Below, piece after piece: positions 44,101 through 51,016 of a stretch of DNA of 52,394 bases. Under the pieces are notes generated by a model, which worked only from the letters and a program-made list of their open reading frames with translations, had not been told where the DNA came from and did not search any database. This DNA comes from Deltaproteobacteria bacterium. Its GTDB lineage: Bacteria; Desulfobacterota; Syntrophia; Syntrophales; Smithellaceae. The stretch is taken from the NCBI GenBank assembly GCA_025361065.1, contig JANYAY010000117.1, positions 1-52,394 on the forward strand. The letters run 5' to 3'. Position 1 is the first letter of the stretch, and every line of letters begins with the position of its first letter. Made by a program: the position numbers and the translations under genes.

Positions 44101-44623
44101 TGTTGACGTGGTCAACGGGGAAGAACAGTATTTTCTACTGACGAGTAATGTCCGGCTCCTTTCGTCCCTTCATATAGGCAAAGACGCCCTGAGTCATAAA
44201 GACCTGGTCAGTCTGATCGGCAGCATTCCGGCGCAGAAAAAACTCGTGATTCTCGACACCTGCAATGCCGGCAAGGGAGGCAAGGAGATTCAGATCGCCC
44301 TCCTGCAGCAGACGAGAGGTCTCACCGACGCTACAGCGGTCAAACTCCTGCAGCGGGCGGTAGGCTCCTCGGTCTTTTCCGCTTCTTCCGATACTCAACA
44401 GGCTCTGGAAGGATATAAAGGACACGGTCTGTTTACCTACGTGCTCCTCGAAGGTTTGCAGGGTGCGGCGGACTTCAAAAAAGACGGATTCATCACCGTT
44501 AAGGGGCTTGCTCTCCATACAGAGGAGAGGGTGATGACGCTGTCCGAGGACGTCTTCAAGCGTCAACAAAATCCGATGATTGAAACGGGTGTCAATGATT
44601 TTCCGATCGGCAGGGTGAAATGA
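41141..44623 (+). CDS. exported WD40-PDZ-WD40 protein with C-terminal caspase-like (C14) domain, copy 2
   Basis: 1160 residues from ATG 41141 (GAAAGGA upstream). Signal peptide MTRKLIIAYCFLIISFFSTE-AFCA. WD40 repeats fill about 30-325 (FSPDGRYIVSASHDMTIRLW). A PDZ-like domain of about 65 residues is inserted at about 328-395: GGVRQNSAAQKAALTEGDTI then LSVDGKKIHSWQEFTDKV. A second run of WD40 repeats covers about 420-720. A linker (ITPEGYFNASPGGAKHLNVR) and an Ig-like region lead to the caspase domain with His985 in FYNASHGIVD and Cys1041 in VILDTCNAGKGG. The 5' and 3' halves parallel copy 1, so the two are paralogues, 92 bp apart in tandem; the PDZ domain is unique to this one. Confidence 0.92.
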   Translation: MTRKLIIAYCFLIISFFSTEAFCAGQPEFFVQLGHSATVHSTAFSPDGKYAASGGMDNNVKLWSVETGREMRTLQGHTSYITFVTFSPDGRYIVSASHDMTIRLWDVPGGREVKRISDVLVVQHIAFSPEGDLLFGNTLGTITIWNIQTGASRKLEAAYGKGEIQAVTFLEKGKYILVARKSGFTVVDTKTDKIVRTFGSNTASSSDVSIAFSKDGRFALVGKFNQMILWDIPSGKEIRTFSGTAGKFNSVAFSQDGRYVLSGDEGYMLKIWETATGREVRSIYHYRRYIYGARYGVTAVAFSPEGKRALAGYKDGSIKLWDVFRDDPVVGGVRQNSAAQKAALTEGDTILSVDGKKIHSWQEFTDKVKGSPNQELRIAVMRHQQERSVVMTPAAVPTRDNRGKEIIAGEAGLLEGGVCLHHLEGYKQKVSSAALSADGRHLAAGHGDGAMSLWNMQTASQLRKAHPYRNEFSVAFSPRKNIFLSAGDENITVWATDSAQPLARFEQADISLVARALAFSPDGRYAAAGGDKKVALYDMQTLREIRSVPLQRGAKAVAISSNNNYLASGASMEVKVWNAQTGAEIRTMRHGSFVYVVDFAYGGRRLVSGAQRYSGIGLDYENTIKLWDVSTGRELLNFSRYKKSVYDARFSPDGRLLLSGGDELILWDADTGSMLKTFSGHHGMIESVAFLPDGKSIMSAGDDGTVRIWSLKTGREMVQLVSFADGEWIGITPEGYFNASPGGAKHLNVRVGNDVYGIDQFYAKFYRPELVELALAGKALPRSELITDIAAQKPAPNVQILSPVTNSSVDQDSISVTLKVTDSGGGIGRVNVYLNGAQVANDTRGVIVLGKGAANEKILSFTVALVQGQNEIRVVAFNHEHSMESNPARISVVSRAMMRKPNLYALVIGINTYRNQSISLTYAVPDAVAFAGTLQKVAAPLFEKVDILTLTAPEATTKEAVTKAFEGLRQKVGPNDLFIFYNASHGIVDVVNGEEQYFLLTSNVRLLSSLHIGKDALSHKDLVSLIGSIPAQKKLVILDTCNAGKGGKEIQIALLQQTRGLTDATAVKLLQRAVGSSVFSASSDTQQALEGYKGHGLFTYVLLEGLQGAADFKKDGFITVKGLALHTEERVMTLSEDVFKRQQNPMIETGVNDFPIGRVK

Positions 44624-44669
44624 TGTTTATGGACACGCAAAAGTACGGGCACTGAATGTCGCGACTGCT

Positions 44670-44996
44670 ATGAGTGCGCTGGTTTTATTGATGAGCTCAG
44701 CCTGGGCTTCGGACAAGCCGGGAATCTTTGTCCAGTTGGGCCATTCCGGCGTGCAGCCGACGGCCTTTTCCGCTGATGGAAAATGGATCATGTCTGGCGG
44801 TGATAAAACGGTAAAGCTCCGGGATGCGGTGGCAGGCGCGCACACGTGCTATGCTGCAGCGGTTGCTTTTTCAACCGGTGAGCGTTTGTTCTTTCTTGCA
44901 ACCGGTATTAATAATTTTCAGTTCCACTGTCCCGGGAACAAATCTCCACCCGGGCTGACCGGTTTTGGGGAAATCCTCAAAAAAGCTGAACTCTAA
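44670..44996 (+). pseudogene. remnant of a third WD40-caspase paralogue
   Basis: The first half parallels the N-terminus of the two large proteins: signal-like MSALVLLMSSAWASDKPG, then IFVQLGHSGVQPTAFSADGK and WIMSGGDKTVKLRDA, i.e. the same FVQLGHS...FS.DGK.....G...VKL opening as copy 2. After about residue 55 the similarity stops and the rest (YAAAVAFSTGERLFFLATGI...) has no WD40 or caspase pattern. A 108-codon remnant of a gene more than 3 kb long, left by deletion immediately after copy 2. Confidence 0.75.
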
Positions 44997-45120
44997 CTAA
45001 ACATGTGGTACAAATCCTCTGGCGATAAGTCTAAAGATTTGGTAACACACCCAGTGCGCATAAAGGTTGCTTGAGCCTAATAAATTCCGAAGCAATGGAT
45101 TACAGGGAAAGGAGAAAGAA

Positions 45121-47052
45121 ATGTTTCAGCACTTGTTCACCCCCGGACGCATCGGCAACATAGAGGTCCGGAACCGTATCGTTATGCTGCCCATGACTAT
45201 GGGCTATTCGGAGGCCGACGGCACTGTCGGGGAGCGCTTCATTACCTATTTTGCCGAGCGGGCAAAGGGTGGAGCCGGTCTCATCATTATCCCTTTCAGC
45301 CCCCTGAATGCGGGGTCGCATATGGCGCCGGGCGTGTCTGACGACCGGTACCTGCCGGGGATTCGCCGGCTCACAGCGGCGATCCAGTCTCACGGGGCCA
45401 AGGCTGCCTGCCAGCTTATCACCGCTTATTCCATGGTTTTTGGTGACAATCCACCCGAACTGGTGGGGCCTTCACCATTTCCGAATAAATTGATGCGGGG
45501 AACACCGCGTGCGCTTACGGTGGAAGAGATCCACGGGCTTGTTGAAGGCTACGGGAAGGCGGCCCGCCGGGCCCGTGAAGGAGGCTTCGATGCCTTGGAG
45601 TTCATTGTGGGTGCAGGGTATATCCTGAACCGCTTCCTGTCACCTATCAGCAATCAGCGCGAAGACGAGTACGGGGGAAGTCCGGAGAACAGGATGCGGA
45701 TCATCCTCGAGGTTATCGCGAGCATCCGGAAGGAAGCGGGGGAGGATATCCCGCTGGGCGTCCGCCTGAACGTGGAAGAGCAGATGCCGGGGGGGTACAC
45801 CATCGATGATGCAAAGATTATTGCCCGGGCTCTGGAGCAAGCGGGCGTGAATTTCATTAATACCTACACGGGGTGGCATGAGTCCAGTATTCCCACGGTG
45901 GCGCCTTTTGTGCCGAAGGGAGCTTTCGCAATTCTGTCCGAAAAAATCCGGGGTGCCGTGAGCATTCCCGTTATCGCCGCGAACCGGATCAACGACCCCT
46001 TCACAGCCGAGCGAATTCTCGCCAACGGTCAGGCGGATTTCATCGGCATGGGCCGGGCCCTGATCGCCGACCCCTACCTCCCGAATAAGGCCAAGGATGG
46101 ACGTATCGAAGAGATCGTGACCTGTCTGGCCTGCGGGAACTGCCTTTCCGACATCATGGTCGTCTATAAGGATCCCCACTGCGGCGCTTCGGCCTCCTGC
46201 ACTGTCAACCCCTTCGCCGGTAAAGAGGTCAAATATGTTGCGTCTCCTGCCGCGAAATCCAAAAAGGTCTTTATTGCCGGGGCCGGGCCGGCGGGCATGG
46301 AGGCGGCTATGATTGCGGCGGAACGAGGGCACAAGGTTACGCTCTTCGAGAAGGAAAACGAACCGGGAGGCTGGCTCCGGATCGGCTGCCTGCCGCCGCA
46401 CAAAGGGGATATCGCGAACCTGTCCCGCAGCCTGGCTGCCCGCGCCCGGAAGGCAGGCGCAGAGTTCCGCCTGGGAAGCGCACTGGATGCGAGGATTGTG
46501 GAGCTAGAACATCCTGACGTACTGGTCGTGGCTGTGGGCGCCACCCCAATTGTTCCGGATATTCCGGGAATAGGCGGAACCAACGTCGTATCCGCGGAGG
46601 ATGTCCTAACGGAGAAAAAGAAAGTCCAGGGTCGTATCATCATCATCGGCGGCGGCCTCGTCGGCTGCGAAACAGCGGAGTTCCTGGTGACAAAAGGCCA
46701 GGGCATTACGAGTGTCACCGTCCTGGAGATGATGGACCGCCTGGCGCCGACAGTCTCGTCGAGCTACCGGCCTTTTTTTCTGGGAATGTTGAAGATGCTG
46801 GGCATCCGCCTCGAAAAGCAGACAGTCGTGGAGGAAGTCACCGGGACGGGTGTGAAGGTAAACCGCCAGGGAACCCCTGAGTTTATCGAGGCCGATGCGG
46901 TGATCCTCGCTGCGGGCCTCCGGGTTGACCCGAAGACTGTGGAGGAATTTCAAGGGAAGGCCCGGGAAGTTTACGCCGTCGGCGACTGCGTCCGGCCCCG
47001 GATGATCCGGGAGGCCCTCGAAGAAGGACTGATCGTCGGATTAAAGATCTGA
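45121..47052 (+). CDS. Old Yellow Enzyme / 2,4-dienoyl-CoA reductase-type flavin oxidoreductase
   Basis: 643 residues from ATG 45121 (AAAGGAG upstream). N-terminal TIM-barrel OYE domain (about 1-340): FTPGRIGNIEVRNRIVMLPM, GYSEADGTVGERFITYFAERA, SPISNQREDEYGGSPENRMR. A [4Fe-4S] cluster motif follows: CLACGNCLSD plus CGASASCTVNP. Then FAD/NAD Rossmann domains: FIAGAGPAGMEAAMIAAERG and IIIGGGLVGCETAEFLV. This is the FadH/TMADH-like architecture, typical for reduction of unsaturated acyl-CoAs or other enones with NAD(P)H. It is followed 20 bp later by a molybdopterin oxidoreductase and likely transcribed with it. Confidence 0.93.
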   Translation: MFQHLFTPGRIGNIEVRNRIVMLPMTMGYSEADGTVGERFITYFAERAKGGAGLIIIPFSPLNAGSHMAPGVSDDRYLPGIRRLTAAIQSHGAKAACQLITAYSMVFGDNPPELVGPSPFPNKLMRGTPRALTVEEIHGLVEGYGKAARRAREGGFDALEFIVGAGYILNRFLSPISNQREDEYGGSPENRMRIILEVIASIRKEAGEDIPLGVRLNVEEQMPGGYTIDDAKIIARALEQAGVNFINTYTGWHESSIPTVAPFVPKGAFAILSEKIRGAVSIPVIAANRINDPFTAERILANGQADFIGMGRALIADPYLPNKAKDGRIEEIVTCLACGNCLSDIMVVYKDPHCGASASCTVNPFAGKEVKYVASPAAKSKKVFIAGAGPAGMEAAMIAAERGHKVTLFEKENEPGGWLRIGCLPPHKGDIANLSRSLAARARKAGAEFRLGSALDARIVELEHPDVLVVAVGATPIVPDIPGIGGTNVVSAEDVLTEKKKVQGRIIIIGGGLVGCETAEFLVTKGQGITSVTVLEMMDRLAPTVSSSYRPFFLGMLKMLGIRLEKQTVVEEVTGTGVKVNRQGTPEFIEADAVILAAGLRVDPKTVEEFQGKAREVYAVGDCVRPRMIREALEEGLIVGLKI

Positions 47053-47072
47053 TTCTCTAAAAGGAAAAAGCA

Positions 47073-49310
47073 ATGGGAACTATTCATAAGACCGGCTGTG
47101 TCCTCTGCGCCCAAAACTGCGGCCTGGAGGTCGAGGTGGAGAACAACCGCATCGTGAAGGTGCGGGGAGATAAGAGTAATGTCCGCAGCGAAGGGTACGT
47201 CTGCCGGAAGGGGATGAATATTGCCAATCACCAGCACAACACCGACCGCTTAGAGTACCCCCTGAAGCGTGTTGGAGATGCATTTGAGCGGATCTCCTGG
47301 GAGCAGGCCATCGAAGAGATCGGGGCGAAACTCAAGGGTATTGTCGATCAGTATGGCCCGCGTTCATTTGCCTATATGGGGGGAGGCGGCCAGGGGTGCC
47401 ACTTCGAGGCGGCCTTTGGTGTCCGCCTGCTCAGAGGTCTGGGATCGCGCTACCATTACAGCGCCCTGACCCAGGAGTTCTCCGGCCTGTTCTGGGTTAA
47501 CGGCCGGATGCACGGTCGCCAGAATATCCATGCCGAGGTCGATGCGGAGGAGACGGATTTCCTCCTGGTGTTCGGCTGGAACGGTATGCAGAGCCACCAG
47601 ATTCCCCAGGCCCCGAAACACCTCCAGCGGATCGCCAGGGATCCGGATAAAATGCTTGTTGTCATCGACCCGCGCCGATCCGAGACGGCCAGAATCGCCA
47701 ACATCCATCTGCCCATTCGTCCGGGGACGGATGCCCTGCTCATGCGGGCCATGATCGCCATCATCCTCCAGGAGGGTTGGGAAAATAGTGACTATATTGA
47801 AAAGCACACATCCGGCGTGAAGGAGATCCGCCCCCTGTTTGCGGGGTTCGACGTCCGTCAGGCTGTCCGCACCTGCAACCTTGACTACGAGCAGGTCCGC
47901 GAAATCTGCCGCCAGTTTGCCACGCGAAGGTCCTGCCTGCGTTACGATTTAGGAATTATGATGAACCGACACAGCGCCGTATCGTCATACCTGGCCGTGA
48001 TGCTTCTATCTATCTGCGGACGTATCGGTGTGCGCGGTGGCAATGTCTTTCACGGTCAGATGATGCCCCTGGGAAACCATTCCGACGAGAGGGATCCAAA
48101 AACATGGCGGACTGTGGCGACGAAAATTCCCGCCATTGTCGGCTGCTTTCCGCCCAATGCCATGCCCGAGGAGATCCTCTCCGATCACCCCGAGCGCCTG
48201 CGGGCAGTAATAGTCTCCGGGGCAAATCCTCTGCGTTCCTACGCGGATACGACGGCCTACGAAGAGGCATTCCAACGTCTGGACCTCCTCGTAACGGCAG
48301 AACTGGCCATGACAGAGACGGCGGTTTTGTCTCATTACGTCCTGCCGTCCCGGTCGGCGTACGAATCCTGGGACGGTACCTTTTTCCCCATGACCTTTCC
48401 CGGGATCTTCTTCCAGATGCGCCGGCCCATCATCGAGCCGGATGGGGAGCCTCTGGAACTGGGTGAGATTCACCTGCGCCTGGCGGATCGGTTGGGCCTG
48501 ATTCCACCCATACCCGACAGCCTTTACAAGGCGGCCGAAGAAGGTAACGACGCCTTTGGCCTCGCTCTCTTGGATTACGCCGCCAAAGAACCGGCGGCCC
48601 TCGGGGCCATGCCGTTTATACTGGGAAAAACTCTGGGCAGAGCCAAGGGGTCCGTCCATCTGGCAGCCCTGTGGGGCATGATGCAGACTGCCCCTAAAGC
48701 CTTTCGCAAGAACGCCGTCCGCGCGGGCTTCACACCGGGCATGGGCATGGGAGAGGAAATATTTCAGAAGATCGTCAGCCATTCCGAGGGGCTTTGGGTC
48801 GGTAAGGTCGATCCGGACGATAATCTTGCCAATATCCGGACGGAAGACGGGAAGATCAATCTCGTGATCCCGGAACTCAGATCAGAGTTGGAAAGCCTTG
48901 ATGCAGAGCAGGAGGAGGCAGCACTAATGCCGGACCCGGCATTCCCCCTTGTCCTCATGGCCGGTCGGCACTTCAGCATGAACGCCAATACCCTGATGCG
49001 CAATCCTGCCTGGAACGACGGGAAACGGGACTGTACTCTCATGATGCATGCAGCCGATGCCGAAAGATTGAAGGTGAAAGACGGTCAGATGGTCCGGGTG
49101 ACGACAGAGGCCGGTTCCGTGGAGATCGAAGTGGAAGTGACGGACATGGCACAAAAAGGGCATGTGGTCATCCCCCATGGTTTTGGTATGGCCTATAATG
49201 GTAAAGTCCATGGCGTCAACGTGAATCGTCTAACGAAGAACACGAATCGCGACTGGCTGGGGACACCCATGCACCGTTATGTTCCCTGCCGGGTAGAGTC
49301 ATTGGAGTAA
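47073..49310 (+). CDS. molybdopterin-dependent oxidoreductase, catalytic subunit
   Basis: 745 residues with AAAGGAAAAAGCA before ATG. N-terminal [4Fe-4S] motif CVLCAQNCGLEVEVENNRIV...SEGYVCRKG (residues about 8-48), MopB core with RFLLVFGWNGMQ-type and VVIDPRRSETA segments, and the C-terminal molybdopterin-dinucleotide domain (about 625-740): MLMAGRHFSMNANTLMRNP-like start and KGHVVIPHGFGMAYNG. No twin-arginine signal, so it is cytoplasmic. The residue that would ligate molybdenum is not obvious (no Cys or Sec in the FSGLFWVNGRMHGRQN loop). Substrate unknown. Pairing with an OYE-type enzyme suggests a joint role in reducing or oxidising an organic acid, aldehyde or enone. Confidence 0.88.
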   Translation: MGTIHKTGCVLCAQNCGLEVEVENNRIVKVRGDKSNVRSEGYVCRKGMNIANHQHNTDRLEYPLKRVGDAFERISWEQAIEEIGAKLKGIVDQYGPRSFAYMGGGGQGCHFEAAFGVRLLRGLGSRYHYSALTQEFSGLFWVNGRMHGRQNIHAEVDAEETDFLLVFGWNGMQSHQIPQAPKHLQRIARDPDKMLVVIDPRRSETARIANIHLPIRPGTDALLMRAMIAIILQEGWENSDYIEKHTSGVKEIRPLFAGFDVRQAVRTCNLDYEQVREICRQFATRRSCLRYDLGIMMNRHSAVSSYLAVMLLSICGRIGVRGGNVFHGQMMPLGNHSDERDPKTWRTVATKIPAIVGCFPPNAMPEEILSDHPERLRAVIVSGANPLRSYADTTAYEEAFQRLDLLVTAELAMTETAVLSHYVLPSRSAYESWDGTFFPMTFPGIFFQMRRPIIEPDGEPLELGEIHLRLADRLGLIPPIPDSLYKAAEEGNDAFGLALLDYAAKEPAALGAMPFILGKTLGRAKGSVHLAALWGMMQTAPKAFRKNAVRAGFTPGMGMGEEIFQKIVSHSEGLWVGKVDPDDNLANIRTEDGKINLVIPELRSELESLDAEQEEAALMPDPAFPLVLMAGRHFSMNANTLMRNPAWNDGKRDCTLMMHAADAERLKVKDGQMVRVTTEAGSVEIEVEVTDMAQKGHVVIPHGFGMAYNGKVHGVNVNRLTKNTNRDWLGTPMHRYVPCRVESLE

Positions 49311-49520
49311 ATGTACATCTCCGAAATTGCGGTGATCTAAACAACTGTATCGCCTGCGTCGCATGCAGGTTCCAACAGTAATCGACACGCCATATAAGGC
49401 ACGAAAACATTGCCTTGAAGGTGCAACGTATACGATCTCCAGCACTCTGTTCCAGAGATACGGTGTGCCGCTATGGAATGATTTTTATACCTGCCGCAGA
49501 TGCGGGAGTATCCCGGCTGT

Positions 49521-50759
49521 TTAAAGGCCGTTGAATTGCTTCAAAAAAATCTTTGTAATCACCCTTGAGTCAGAAATTACTTTTGTTCTCCAGGCCGGAG
49601 ATGACGGGAAATACATCTCCCGGAAATTTTTTTCCACGGCAATTTTATCTTTGTCTGACTTATAACCGAAGTTGAAACCCTGATTTTCCAGTATTGTTGT
49701 CTGCAGCGATTTTATCGAGCCTATGGTGGTCTGACTGTTGAGGGTGCCGTATTCGAATGTCATCGGGATATAAGTGCTTCCGGTAATGAGTTTTTCTAGA
49801 TAGCCCGGGAAATCTCCGGTTGTAGTGTAAAAATCCTTGCCGTCGCCCCAGTCTATATTGTAGCCTTTAAATATTCTCTCCGTCAGGGCCTTGATTTTAT
49901 TATCCGCCGGGTTGGGAAACAGGTGCAGAGTTCCCCTTTCGCCATAACCTGTATGCAGGTCGATATTCATAACAAAGGGGTACCCGGTGGAGTATTGTTT
50001 AATAAAAGGGGCGATATTTTTAATCTGTGGTTCAGCAGCGGCTCCGCCGTAATATACACCTGCCGGAAATTGGTATTGGCCCTGGAGAATAGCCTGTCGG
50101 AGAACAGGCATGGATGCTCTTACTATTTTACCGATGGCCCGAAGCTCGAAGAAGATATTATCTGCCGAGTATGTGTTGACCTTACCCTGAGGATTTATCA
50201 GATCAATCACAGCGGGGTACCCTGTGTTTATGGTTTTATAAAGGACGTCGTCCGCTGAGCTGTTGCGGTTCAGATCAACGTTGTTTTCCGTTACGCGCCT
50301 GTTGTTTTTAAAACCGTATGGATTCATGCCGTGAATAAAAAGAAATCCTGTTGTGGCGAGATTTTCCTCCGTCATAAACTCTTCCAATATCATGTGCGAA
50401 ACCGCGCTGCCGGTGTAACCCTCTACTCCGTGAATACCGGATGAAAAGATGATCAGGCCCTTTTTGCTTTTCTGCGCCGGTATGTAAAAGATGTCCACCG
50501 TAAGGTCCTTGTCATTTTTTGCCGGTACCTGGAAAGAACCCTGATAGGTATTTTTAAATTTTTTAGAAAGCAAAACCGCAGAGGTTCGGAAGGCTTCCCT
50601 CGACTCGTTATAGCTCTCTTGGAAATATTTAAGGGATGCATCATCGGGTTTGGTATTTACATCTTTGGGCGAGTAGAAATTGTAGCTTAGAGTTGCCCAT
50701 GTTAAGCCCATGGCAATAAGAATAATGACTACGATGAGAGCAATCTTTAGTTTTTTCAT
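49521..50759 (-). CDS. membrane-anchored DUF2817 (M14-like) zinc peptidase
   Basis: 412 residues. N-terminal membrane helix (MKKLKIALIVVIILIAMGLT) without a clear cleavage site, so it is probably anchored with the domain outside. Zinc-binding and catalytic pattern of the M14/DUF2817 fold: HGVEG (His110, Glu113), NVDLNRN, and DLHTGYG (His269); a glutamate in the TFEYGT segment is the likely general base. DUF2817 proteins resemble carboxypeptidases and the succinylglutamate desuccinylase/aspartoacylase family. It is transcribed opposite to the neighbouring OYE/molybdopterin pair. Confidence 0.86.
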   Translation of the reverse strand: MKKLKIALIVVIILIAMGLTWATLSYNFYSPKDVNTKPDDASLKYFQESYNESREAFRTSAVLLSKKFKNTYQGSFQVPAKNDKDLTVDIFYIPAQKSKKGLIIFSSGIHGVEGYTGSAVSHMILEEFMTEENLATTGFLFIHGMNPYGFKNNRRVTENNVDLNRNSSADDVLYKTINTGYPAVIDLINPQGKVNTYSADNIFFELRAIGKIVRASMPVLRQAILQGQYQFPAGVYYGGAAAEPQIKNIAPFIKQYSTGYPFVMNIDLHTGYGERGTLHLFPNPADNKIKALTERIFKGYNIDWGDGKDFYTTTGDFPGYLEKLITGSTYIPMTFEYGTLNSQTTIGSIKSLQTTILENQGFNFGYKSDKDKIAVEKNFREMYFPSSPAWRTKVISDSRVITKIFLKQFNGL

Positions 50760-51016
50760 CAGCTTACGTCTCCTAGTCGCGAATTATTCATCCTTTTATA
50801 ATTTTCTGATTGGCAGGATGATGGAATGTTAAAGACCTTGATTATTTAATCCCGCACACGCGGGACGAGCGTTAATTCTCGTGAGCGCGCTCGCGATATA
50901 ATGACGTTCATTTCATACATCGACAGCGAGCTCGCGAGGTGGTTGATTAATTCATGGTTTCTGTGTGTTTAACTTTAAGCTTTTCGGTCCGGTGAGTCAA
51001 GAATATTAAAATCCTA
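50760..51016. other. palindrome-rich gap between DUF2817 gene and insertion sequence
   Basis: Contains TCCCGC/GCGGGA hairpin (50850-50865) and two further GCGAGCTCGCGA- and GAGCGCGCTC-type palindromes at about 50880-50940. The hairpin relates to the larger one at 13450-13477. Confidence 0.55.

Noticed and set aside
45640-48782. Antisense frames of 184-258 codons opposite the OYE and molybdopterin genes
   Set aside because: Both sense genes have complete, well-recognised domains; the antisense products show no domain.
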